Source: Methylophilaceae bacterium UBA6140
GTDB taxonomy: Bacteria > Pseudomonadota > Gammaproteobacteria > Burkholderiales > Methylophilaceae
Assembly: GCA_002423265.1 (NCBI GenBank)
Contig: DIVE01000075.1
Location: forward strand, 1-5,463
Length of the DNA: 5,463 nt
Reading direction: 5' to 3'
Shown: in pieces, positions 1-5,463 of the stretch
Position numbering within the stretch: position 1 is the first letter of the stretch
Layout of the letters: the number at the start of each line of letters is the position of its first letter
The notes under the pieces: generated by a model
Told to the model about the DNA's origin: nothing
Seen by the model: the letters and a program-made list of their open reading frames with translations, nothing else
The model's database searches: none
Position numbers and translations under genes: made by a program

Positions 1-300
1 TACAACCAGTACGAAGTCGAAGCCGAAACCATGGAAGACGCGCTGAAGTTCCTGGAAGACGGCATGGAATGCGAAGTGGTGTTTTACAACGGCAAGCCGA
101 TCTCGGTTGAGCTGCCGAACTCGCTGGTGCGCGAAATCATCTACACCGAACCTGCAGTCAAGGGCGATACCTCCGGCAAGGTCATGAAGTCCGCCAAGAT
201 CAACACCGGCTTCGAACTGCCGGTGCCATTATTCTGCGAAATCGGCGACAAGATCGAAATCGACACCCGCACGCTGGAATACAAGAACCGCGTCAAGTAA
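1..300 (+). CDS. efp: Elongation factor P, C-terminal part (5' end outside window)
   Basis: Frame 1 is open from the first base and gives 99 residues ending in EYKNRVK and TAA. EF-P binds the ribosome between the P and E sites and relieves stalling at polyproline stretches, acting in the cytosol. The visible part is the second half of a protein usually about 185 residues long: the end of the central OB domain ([30 protein letters not shown]) and the C-terminal OB domain ([35 protein letters not shown]). These stretches are hallmark EF-P wording. The N-terminal KOW-like domain, with the modified tip residue (Arg rhamnosylated by EarP in many betaproteobacteria, Lys in E. coli), lies outside the window, so the modification type cannot be read here. 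The ATG at 31 is an internal methionine, not the start. A strong terminator follows 20 bp after the stop, so efp ends its transcript here. Identification is firm. Confidence 0.97.
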   Translation, partial: YNQYEVEAETMEDALKFLEDGMECEVVFYNGKPISVELPNSLVREIIYTEPAVKGDTSGKVMKSAKINTGFELPVPLFCEIGDKIEIDTRTLEYKNRVK

Positions 301-320
301 AATTGCGGTTGCAATAAGCG

Positions 321-352
321 ACGGCTCACCCTGCGGTGGGCCGTTTTCGTTT
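321..352 (+). terminator. Rho-independent terminator of efp
   Basis: A 10-bp stem (ACGGCTCACC at 321-330 with GGTGGGCCGT at 335-344, one G-U pair) closes a CTGC tetraloop and is followed by the T-rich tract TTTCGTTT at 345-352. It starts 20 bp after the efp stop codon and lies between convergent genes. On the opposite strand the same stem is followed by a poor T tract, so it is mainly a plus-strand terminator. A smaller hairpin just before it (ATTGC, loop GGTT, GCAAT at 302-315) is followed on the minus strand by TTTTA and might weakly end the leftward transcript, but that is uncertain. Confidence 0.9.
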
Positions 353-383
353 CTGCGTCACCCGCGATAACCGCCTTCAGTCA

Positions 384-1625
384 TCAGAACAACCACCAGC
401 CCAGCCAGACCATGGCCAGCTGAAACACCAGCGCCGGAATGAACTTGACGGCGAAATCGCGGCCACCGCTGGCGACTGCCATCACCGCTTTCGACAGCGC
501 ATTGGAACTGAAGGCGACCAGAACCGCCATTTCCGCCAGATGCGGACTCACTTTGCCGGTGCTGACCAGCGATGCCGCCGAAATCGAAGGCGCGTGCGCA
601 TCGGCCAGCCCTGCCGTGCCGGAGGCGATCACCAGCCCGGTCTGGCCGAACCACTCCTGCAACATCGCAGAAACCAGCAATACGACGCCGATCACCAGTG
701 CCAATGACAAAGCGTTCTTGACGCTGACCAGCTCACCCGGCACGGTAATCTCATCCGTACGATGATGCAGCGTGTTGATCGTTGCAACAGCGCCGTAGAT
801 AGCGACCGAAACGCCGCCGAACAGCAGCGGCATGGCAAGCGCCGCCAGCGTTACCGGGCTGATCGCGGCAATCAGCAGTGCGAGCTGGATGATGGTGGCC
901 AGGTTCGACAGAATCGCGCCGGATACGGCTGCATCCAGCAGTGCCGGGCTTTGCCGGGCGCGCTCGCCCATGACGCCTATGGTCGCCAGACTGGAAACGA
1001 ACCCGGACAGCAACCCTGTGACCTGCAAGCCAATGCGTCCGCCCAGAAGCCGTAGCGCAATATGGCCAAGGGCGCTAATCAGCATCACCAGTATCACCAC
1101 CAGCCAGAGGTTGTGCGGATTGATTGCTTCGTAAGGCCCGATGAATTCGTTGGGCACCAGCGGCAGCACAATCAGCGTTGCTGCGGCCAGCAGCAGGAAG
1201 TCGTTCAATTCGCCGCGCGTCACCACGCCTCTGACGAAGGCATGCAGGGGCTCCTTGGCCGCCAGCAGAATCGCCACGATCACCGCAAGCCCGGCCGCCA
1301 GCAGTGGTTGGCTCATGGCGAGACCGCCGAGGATGACGGTGATCAGCAAAGTGATTTCCGTGGTCAGGCCGGGGTCGTTATTGGTCCTGATGAAATAGGC
1401 TGTGGCAGAAAACACCGTCACGCAGACCAGTGTCACTACCATCAGCCAGAAATCGAAAGTGATGCTGACCGCACCGAGCAAAGCGGCAATGGTAAAGGTG
1501 CGTACACCGGCAACGGTGTTTTCGTTTTGCGAAGTTTGCTGGTTACGTTCGCGCTCGGTACCGATCAACAGGCCGATGCCCAGCGCAACGATGAAATTGA
1601 GCAAAACGCTGCTGTCGATATGCAT
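384..1625 (-). CDS. MgtC/SapB-DUF4010 family polytopic membrane protein
   Basis: This 413-residue, very hydrophobic inner-membrane protein has about a dozen predicted helices. The N-terminal part matches the MgtC/SapB domain: ALGIGLLIGTERER at residues 14-27 and AGVRTF at 39-44. The remainder matches DUF4010: SGFVSSLATIGVMGERAR around 207-224, GLADAHAPSISAASL at 339-353, and SSNALSKAVMA at 373-383. MgtC proteins are linked to magnesium-limited growth and virulence in enterics. The biochemical function of the DUF4010 fusion form is not established, and a transport or metal-homeostasis role is only inferred. The gene lies 38 bp downstream of a CopZ-like gene on the same strand, so it is probably the second gene of that unit. 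The ATG is preceded by no good Shine-Dalgarno sequence; the region just upstream is instead an imperfect palindrome (1626-1642). Met1 fits the usual family N-terminus. Two TGA codons in tandem end it (386-381). Family assignment is confident, function is not. Confidence 0.9.
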   Translation of the reverse strand: MHIDSSVLLNFIVALGIGLLIGTERERNQQTSQNENTVAGVRTFTIAALLGAVSITFDFWLMVVTLVCVTVFSATAYFIRTNNDPGLTTEITLLITVILGGLAMSQPLLAAGLAVIVAILLAAKEPLHAFVRGVVTRGELNDFLLLAAATLIVLPLVPNEFIGPYEAINPHNLWLVVILVMLISALGHIALRLLGGRIGLQVTGLLSGFVSSLATIGVMGERARQSPALLDAAVSGAILSNLATIIQLALLIAAISPVTLAALAMPLLFGGVSVAIYGAVATINTLHHRTDEITVPGELVSVKNALSLALVIGVVLLVSAMLQEWFGQTGLVIASGTAGLADAHAPSISAASLVSTGKVSPHLAEMAVLVAFSSNALSKAVMAVASGGRDFAVKFIPALVFQLAMVWLGWWLF

Positions 1626-1663
1626 GATGTCAGACTGTCATCTATCGTTCTGTCAGGCCCGCT

Positions 1664-1861
1664 TCAGGCTTCCTGCGGCGGATAGCCCGCCTGCATCATG
1701 GCCATGACGATTTCTTCCTGCGGTTTTTCACTCCGGATACTGACGGTTCTGGCGGCAATATCGGCCTCGATTTCCGCCGCCGGATCCAGCGCCCTGATTG
1801 CATCGGTAATGGTGGCGACACAACCGCCACATCGCATCTTCGGTACCTGTAAACGATACAT
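1664..1861 (-). CDS. copZ: CopZ-like heavy-metal-associated (HMA) domain protein
   Basis: This 65-residue protein is a single HMA (ferredoxin-like beta-alpha-beta-beta-alpha-beta) domain. The metal loop is M9-R-C11-G-G-C14 (MxCxxC), and the rest follows the family: ITDAIRALDP in helix 1, ADIAARTVSI in the strands, and MMQAGYPP at the end. Proteins of this size act as cytosolic Cu(I) chaperones that pass copper to a P-type ATPase or a regulator. The loop is the soft-metal type, but the domain alone does not prove copper over other metals. The divergent copA gene 67 bp away makes copper the most likely cargo. A good Shine-Dalgarno AAGGAG sits 7 nt before the ATG, which fixes the start. It is the first gene of a leftward unit with the DUF4010 protein. 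The symbol is given by family and context, since nomenclature for stand-alone HMA proteins varies. Confidence 0.9.
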   Translation of the reverse strand: MYRLQVPKMRCGGCVATITDAIRALDPAAEIEADIAARTVSIRSEKPQEEIVMAMMQAGYPPQEA

Positions 1862-1868
1862 GTTCCTG

Positions 1869-1874
1869 CTCCTT
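1869..1874 (-). promoter_or_regulatory. Shine-Dalgarno site of the copZ-like gene
   Basis: On the minus strand this reads AAGGAG (with two more A upstream), seven bases before the ATG at 1861. It is a near-ideal ribosome binding site and supports the chosen start. It contrasts with the poor sites in front of copA and the DUF4010 gene. Confidence 0.85.
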
Positions 1875-1891
1875 TTAGCGGATAATCCTGC

Positions 1892-1922
1892 TTGACCATC
1901 CTTCTGAGATAAGGATCATGAT
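1892..1922 (+). promoter_or_regulatory. Putative copA promoter with MerR/CueR-type spacing
   Basis: TTGACC at 1892-1897 matches the -35 consensus at five of six positions. Exactly 19 bp later comes CATGAT (1917-1922), a weak -10 (four of six). A 19-bp spacer is longer than the usual 17 and is the hallmark of promoters that MerR-family activators such as CueR untwist on metal binding. The spacer is filled by a perfect dyad (see separate entry). TTGACC as the -35 of a Cu-ATPase gene also resembles what I recall of the E. coli copA promoter. The dyad centre lies about 2 bp further downstream than in the classical layout, and the arms are not a textbook CueR box, so regulation by CueR is an inference. 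Transcription would start near 1928-1930, at the copA start codon. Confidence 0.6.
1898..1916. promoter_or_regulatory. Inverted repeat, probable operator between copZ and copA
   Basis: ATCCTT (1898-1903) and AAGGAT (1911-1916) are exact reverse complements separated by 7 bp (CTGAGAT). The site lies between the presumed -35 and -10 of copA and in the shared upstream region of the leftward copZ-like gene, so one bound regulator could affect both directions. A second small dyad, GGAT-A-ATCC at 1880-1888, repeats the same GGAT/ATCC half-site closer to copZ. The repeat is plain in the sequence; the protein that binds it is unknown. Confidence 0.6.
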
Positions 1923-1928
1923 ACCAAC

Positions 1929-4136
1929 ATGAATCAGAATACAGCTATCCCGCAAACGAAAAACAGCAGCCCGGCCATGTCGCTCGATCTCGCCATCGGC
2001 GGCATGAGCTGCGCTTCCTGCGCCTCGACCATCGAAAAGGCACTCGGCAACGTGCCAGAAGTCTCGATGGCGAGCGTCAATCTGGCGACAGAGCAGGCCC
2101 ACGTCGAGCTATCCGCAAACATCAACCCGGAGCGCATCGTGCAGGCGGTGGTGGATGTCGGCTACGAGGCAGAGATCATCGCGCGTCATGAGCCGCGCCG
2201 GGAAGAGCCCTTGCCGGGCGGCTGGCATGTCGTATTTGCCGTGCTGTTGACCTTGCCGCTGGTGATCCCGATGGCGCTCGACCTCTTCGGCACGCATGTC
2301 ATGCTGCCCGGCTGGCTGCAATGGCTGTTGGCCACGCCGGTGCAGTTCTGGCTCGGCGCGCGCTTCTACCGCGCCGGCTGGAAAGCGGCCATGAACCGCT
2401 CCGGCAATATGGATCTGCTGGTCGCCATCGGCACTAGTGCCGCTTACGGGCTGTCGGTCTACATGCTGATGCTGGGTGAAATACACTTTTACTTCGAGGC
2501 CTCGAGCGCAGTCATTACGCTGGTACTGCTCGGCAAGTGGCTCGAAAGCCGCGCCAAACGCCAGACCACCGAAGCGATACGGGCACTGCAACAACTCAAG
2601 CCGGAAACCGCCCGCGTCAAGCGTGGCGACAGTGAAACCGAAATCCCGCTGGAGCAGGTCATGATCGACGATCTTGTCATCGTCAGGCCCGGCGAACGCA
2701 TCGCGGTAGACGGCATGGTGATCGAAGGCAAAAGCCATGTCGATGAAGCGCTGATCACCGGCGAGAGCGCGCCTGTCGTCAAGGAGCCAGGTAGCCGTGT
2801 CACCGGCGGCGCGGTGAATCTGGACGGCGTGTTGCTGGTACGCACGCTGGCGATCGGCGCCGAAACCACGCTGGCGCGCATCATCCGCATGGTAGAAGAC
2901 GCCCAGATCGCCAAGCCGGAGATCCAGCGCCTGGTCGATAAAGTCAGCGCCGTGTTCGTGCCGGTCGTGCTGGTCATCGCCCTCTTCACCTCGCTGGTCT
3001 GGGGCATCGCCGGCGCCGATTGGGAAGCCGCCATCATCAACGCAGTTTCGGTGCTGGTCATCGCCTGCCCTTGCGCGCTGGGGCTGGCCACCCCCACCGC
3101 CATCATGGCCGGAACCGGCGTTGCCGCGCGTTACGGCATACTGATCAAGGATGCCAACGCGCTTGAACTCGCACACAAGATCGATGAAGTCGTGTTTGAC
3201 AAGACCGGCACGCTGACTGAGGGCAAGCCGAGCGTCATCGCAGCAAAAGCGCCCGATGGCGACGAAACAGCGCTGATCCGCCTCGCGGCCGCCATCGAGC
3301 ACGGCAGCGCACACCCGCTCGCCAGAGCTGTCATCACGCTGGCAGAAAAACGCGGCATCATCCATGAACCAGCCCTGGAGCTGCTGGACATGCCGGGGCT
3401 GGGTCTGCAGGCCAGTGTCGACGGGCAGCGCGCCTACCTCGGCAACCAGCGCTGGATGCTGCAGCTCGGCATCAGCGAAAATGCACTCACGGAACTCGCT
3501 CAAGGGGTCGGAAGCGCAGGCCGCACGGTTTCCTGGCTGGCGCTGAAAACTGAGGGGCAACTGCAACTCAAGGGCATGCTGGTATTCGGCGACGAAATCA
3601 AACCCTCGGCCGCCTTCGCAATCGAACGCCTGCACGCGCTCGGAATCGCTACCGTACTGCTTACCGGAGACAACCAGAGCAGCGCCGCCAACGTGGCGAA
3701 ACAACTAGGGATCGAAAAGGTGCTGGCCGAGCAATCACCCGAAACCAAAGCCAATGCAATCAGCGCGCTGAAGCAACAACAACGGCTGGTAGCGATGGTC
3801 GGCGACGGCATCAACGACGCCCCGGCACTGGCAGTAGCCGACGTCAGCTTCGCCATGTCGAGCGGCACCGATGTCGCCATGCACTCGGCAGACGTCACGC
3901 TGATGCGCTCCGACCCCAGCCTGGTCGCCGACACCATCGACATCTCGCGCAGAACCTACCGCAAGATCAAACAAAACCTGTTCTGGGCCTTTATCTACAA
4001 CCTGATCGGCATTCCGCTCGCCGCATTCGGCCTGCTCAGCCCGGTCATCGCCGGCGCGGCAATGGCACTCAGCTCGGTCAGCGTTGTCACCAATGCGCTT
4101 ATGCTAAGGAAGTGGAAGCCTGGGCATACGTCGTAA
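1929..4136 (+). CDS. copA: Cu(I)-exporting P1B-type ATPase CopA (single HMA domain)
   Basis: This 735-residue inner-membrane ATPase exports Cu(I) from the cytosol. In order it has one N-terminal HMA domain (GGMSCASC at 24-31, C28 and C31), helices MA/MB (about 100-142) and M1/M2 (163-204), then the actuator domain with TGES (277-280). M3/M4 follow with the metal site C380-P-C382 ([13 protein letters not shown]), then the P domain DKTGT with phosphorylated D424. The N domain has the P1B-specific H462-P463, followed by TGDN (579-582) and GDGINDAPA (625-633). Two last helices carry Y690-N691 and M712-x-x-S715-S716. The CPC, YN and MxxSS set is the Cu(I) (P1B-1) signature, so copper or silver is favoured over Zn/Cd. 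All catalytic residues are present and the gene looks intact. An in-frame TGA at 1905-1907 excludes a longer N-terminus. AAGGA (1911-1915) lies 13 nt before the ATG, rather far. M17 (ATG at 1977) is a possible alternative start. No clear terminator follows in the 55-bp convergent gap. Confidence 0.96.
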   Translation: MNQNTAIPQTKNSSPAMSLDLAIGGMSCASCASTIEKALGNVPEVSMASVNLATEQAHVELSANINPERIVQAVVDVGYEAEIIARHEPRREEPLPGGWHVVFAVLLTLPLVIPMALDLFGTHVMLPGWLQWLLATPVQFWLGARFYRAGWKAAMNRSGNMDLLVAIGTSAAYGLSVYMLMLGEIHFYFEASSAVITLVLLGKWLESRAKRQTTEAIRALQQLKPETARVKRGDSETEIPLEQVMIDDLVIVRPGERIAVDGMVIEGKSHVDEALITGESAPVVKEPGSRVTGGAVNLDGVLLVRTLAIGAETTLARIIRMVEDAQIAKPEIQRLVDKVSAVFVPVVLVIALFTSLVWGIAGADWEAAIINAVSVLVIACPCALGLATPTAIMAGTGVAARYGILIKDANALELAHKIDEVVFDKTGTLTEGKPSVIAAKAPDGDETALIRLAAAIEHGSAHPLARAVITLAEKRGIIHEPALELLDMPGLGLQASVDGQRAYLGNQRWMLQLGISENALTELAQGVGSAGRTVSWLALKTEGQLQLKGMLVFGDEIKPSAAFAIERLHALGIATVLLTGDNQSSAANVAKQLGIEKVLAEQSPETKANAISALKQQQRLVAMVGDGINDAPALAVADVSFAMSSGTDVAMHSADVTLMRSDPSLVADTIDISRRTYRKIKQNLFWAFIYNLIGIPLAAFGLLSPVIAGAAMALSSVSVVTNALMLRKWKPGHTS

Positions 4137-4191
4137 TTTCGTAAAGATTTAAGAACACATTTTCACCATTCTGGACAATTCTCAAGAAATT

Positions 4192-4956
4192 TCACAAAAA
4201 AATCCCAAGCAAAACGCCCATCACAAACGTCGCCCCCAAGCGGATGCGGTCTTGGTTCTTGCGGCGTTTTTTCCTCACTCGCTCTTTTGGAATGTAAACA
4301 TGAGCATCAAAACCAGTATGTAGTACAGCATCGTTTTCTAGTATCAGTGCATGACGCTGCTCCCGTGCATACATGCGCGACAACTCTTTTTCACTTGTAT
4401 AACCAGAATAGGGTGAGTGAGACAGATAGTCTGATAGTCTACGCAAACCAGGGTTTAGAGAAAATCCCTGCCAATCTTCCTTGTTAGACTGTACATAATA
4501 GAAAGGTACGCCACATAATATTTTGCGCTCACCCAGAAACAAGTAAGGGCTATGAACGGACAAATCATGCGCAAAACTACGCAACCAGACTTGTAAGGCC
4601 TGATGGTCAGCTTCAAGAAGAAGTTTGGAGTCTTCGATGAAGCCGGGGCGGTAAAAAGCCCAATCATCCTCACAGTGAAAAATCCATGGCGTCTTAACGT
4701 AAGAGTATGCGAGATCAATTGATCTTAGTTGTCCCAATCGCGGTACATTGATAAAAAACGTCGAGTACTCCTGCCAATGCTCAGGGATACATTGCCTGAC
4801 TTTCTCGTTACCAGAGTCCTCGGTAATAAAAACTTCACGGATAGGCAAAGTATTAAAAGTATCGAAACTAGCAAGTGTTCGTTTTAACAAGTCAAAGCGG
4901 CCACAACTAGTTACAACAAGAGAAACATCACTATCTTTCGAAAAGATCAAAGTCAC
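4192..4956 (-). CDS. GT-A-type (family 2-like) glycosyltransferase with C-terminal hydrophobic tail
   Basis: I start this at GTG 4956 (254 residues), because that codon overlaps the stop of the upstream gene in a GTGA junction, a sign of translational coupling. GTG 4989 would add 11 residues and TTG 4950 would remove two. The N-terminus VSLVVTSCGRFDLLKRTL (11-28) followed by EVFITEDSG (41-49) is the nucleotide-binding start of a GT-A fold. H94-C-E96-D97-D98-W is the DxD-like metal/sugar-nucleotide motif. GFSLNPGLRRL (164-174) and EKELSRMY (189-196) resemble the acceptor side of similar enzymes. The likely role is sugar transfer in LPS, O-antigen or capsule synthesis at the cytosolic face of the inner membrane; donor and acceptor cannot be told. 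Unusually, the end is very basic (RVRKKRRK, 226-233) and then hydrophobic (LGATFVMGVLLGIFL, 240-254), which could anchor the enzyme. It is AT-richer than copA. Fold confidence is good, specificity unknown. Confidence 0.8.
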   Translation of the reverse strand: MTLIFSKDSDVSLVVTSCGRFDLLKRTLASFDTFNTLPIREVFITEDSGNEKVRQCIPEHWQEYSTFFINVPRLGQLRSIDLAYSYVKTPWIFHCEDDWAFYRPGFIEDSKLLLEADHQALQVWLRSFAHDLSVHSPYLFLGERKILCGVPFYYVQSNKEDWQGFSLNPGLRRLSDYLSHSPYSGYTSEKELSRMYAREQRHALILENDAVLHTGFDAHVYIPKERVRKKRRKNQDRIRLGATFVMGVLLGIFL

Positions 4957-5463
4957 GCCTCTACAAAACCATATGGAGTAATTGCCCACTCATTGTTGGA
5001 AAAAAGAAAAGGGGTCTGGACTAAGTCACGCTCGCTGTACCTTGGCCAAATATCAAGCTTCCAAGCCATAAAATGAAAGTATGGAAATTCGCGCTCGCCA
5101 TCTTGATCATTAAACAAGTGCCCATCCCTCCATATCCATCGAGTCGGGAAATTAAAACTTTTATTGTGCCAGCACACATTGCCATTAGGTGTGCTGAAGG
5201 CTTCGACAAACTCGCTACGACGCCTTAATGGATTTAAAAAATCAGCCCACCGTCTCAGCGGCGCAGGCCAATTCTTATGCTTTATAAACAGTTTGCTGAA
5301 TGCACTCTCATCAAAACAATTGTGTTCCTTCGCAGCCAACCTTGCTTCCCACTTGGGGACTAACATGAAAACCTCACACATTTTTTTGCTGCAACGCAAC
5401 AAGCATAGGTGCCCAGATACACGGCGCTCATGGGTTGAAAGGAGGTCAAAAAGCTGAAGTCTT
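4953..5463 (-). CDS. Putative polysaccharide glycosyltransferase, DUF6625-like (N-terminus outside window)
   Basis: The frame is open from the window edge to the TGA at 4953, giving 169 residues. There is no in-frame Met near the edge, and the reading frame makes protein-like sense upstream of the TTG at 5402, so the start is off the window. Visible elements are LFDLLSTHERRVSGHLCLLR (4-23), F50-D-E, NVCWHNKSF (95-103), RWIWRDGHLF (108-117) and FPYFHFMAWK (126-135). The run SxHxxRxSGHxxLxR, a later DE and a terminal YFHFxxWK resemble, from memory, the C-terminal half of DUF6625-type proteins found in capsule and LPS gene clusters. Those are usually annotated as glycosyltransferases, with their DxD in the missing N-terminal half. 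It overlaps the next gene by 4 bp (GTGA), so the two are very probably co-transcribed and act in the same glycan pathway. The family call is moderate, and the donor sugar is unknown. Confidence 0.6.
   Translation of the reverse strand, partial: RLQLFDLLSTHERRVSGHLCLLRCSKKMCEVFMLVPKWEARLAAKEHNCFDESAFSKLFIKHKNWPAPLRRWADFLNPLRRRSEFVEAFSTPNGNVCWHNKSFNFPTRWIWRDGHLFNDQDGEREFPYFHFMAWKLDIWPRYSERDLVQTPFLFSNNEWAITPYGFVEA

Noticed and set aside
31..300. ATG at 31 as the start of a separate 89-residue protein
   Set aside because: The frame is open to the window edge, and the preceding residues [10 protein letters not shown] are standard EF-P sequence, so this Met is internal.
1062..1685. Plus-strand open frame of 207 codons opposite the DUF4010 and copZ genes
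   Set aside because: It is antisense to a clear membrane-protein gene. Its composition (many Q, H, R, D) is the typical complement shadow of hydrophobic codons, and no domain is visible.
1862..1928. A specific minus-strand promoter for the copZ-like gene
   Set aside because: The reverse strand has a possible -10 (GATTAT at 1887-1882), but no convincing -35 at 16-19 bp from it, so I could not place a promoter with support.
2109..3704. Long (531-codon) minus-strand open frame opposite copA
   Set aside because: It lies wholly antisense to an intact, motif-rich copA. The translation is rich in D, Q, R, H and G with no recognisable domain, as expected for the mirror of a GC-rich coding frame.
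4137..4191. Possible terminator between copA and the glycosyltransferase gene
   Set aside because: Only weak A/T pairing (AATTCT with AGAAATT around 4177-4190) is visible, with no stable GC stem followed by a T tract in either direction.
4196..4202. Run of seven A (seven T in the glycosyltransferase sense strand) three codons before the stop, as a possible phase-variation tract
   Set aside because: Seven bases is short for a slippage switch, and a slip would only change the last few residues and add a short extension, so it would not act as an on/off switch.
5438..5446. Perfect plus-strand Shine-Dalgarno-like AAAGGAGGT near the right edge
   Set aside because: It falls inside the open reading frame of the leftward DUF6625-like gene (codons for L-S and D-L-L on the minus strand), and no ATG, GTG or TTG at suitable spacing follows before the window ends.

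Overview
The window looks like chromosomal DNA of a betaproteobacterium. The main reason is the elongation factor P C-terminus at the left edge, whose wording ([34 protein letters not shown]) is typical of that class. A Nitrosomonadales/Gallionellales-like host is my guess from memory, not a computed result. Most of the window is GC-rich, but the last 1.3 kb is visibly AT-richer.

Layout. Positions 1-300 (+) are the 3' end of efp, closed by a clear rho-independent terminator at 321-352. It faces a leftward two-gene unit. The first gene of that unit is a 65-residue CopZ-like heavy-metal-binding protein (1664-1861, -). It is followed after 38 bp by a 413-residue MgtC/DUF4010 polytopic membrane protein (384-1625, -). 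Divergent from this unit, across only 67 bp, is a complete single-HMA P1B-type copper ATPase, CopA (1929-4136, +). The 67-bp gap carries a TTGACC -35 box and a perfect 6-bp dyad with a 7-bp spacer, in the geometry of MerR/CueR-type metal-responsive promoters. No regulator gene lies in the window. Positions 4137-4191 are a short convergent gap. The right end (4192-5463, -) holds two overlapping leftward genes for surface-polysaccharide-type glycosyltransferases. The upstream one is cut by the window edge.

Functional reading. The centre is a copper-homeostasis module: a cytosolic chaperone (CopZ-like) would hand Cu(I) to the exporter (CopA). The unusual member is the MgtC/DUF4010 membrane protein co-directional with the chaperone, which suggests a metal-related role for a poorly characterised family. 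The glycosyltransferase pair is a separate functional block, probably the end of an LPS or capsule cluster, with base composition suggesting horizontal acquisition.

I see no RNA genes, CRISPR arrays, insertion sequences or phage genes. The observations most worth a second look are the chaperone/DUF4010 pairing, the possible leaderless start of copA, and the C-terminal hydrophobic tail on the complete glycosyltransferase. I do not see a clearly new multi-gene system.
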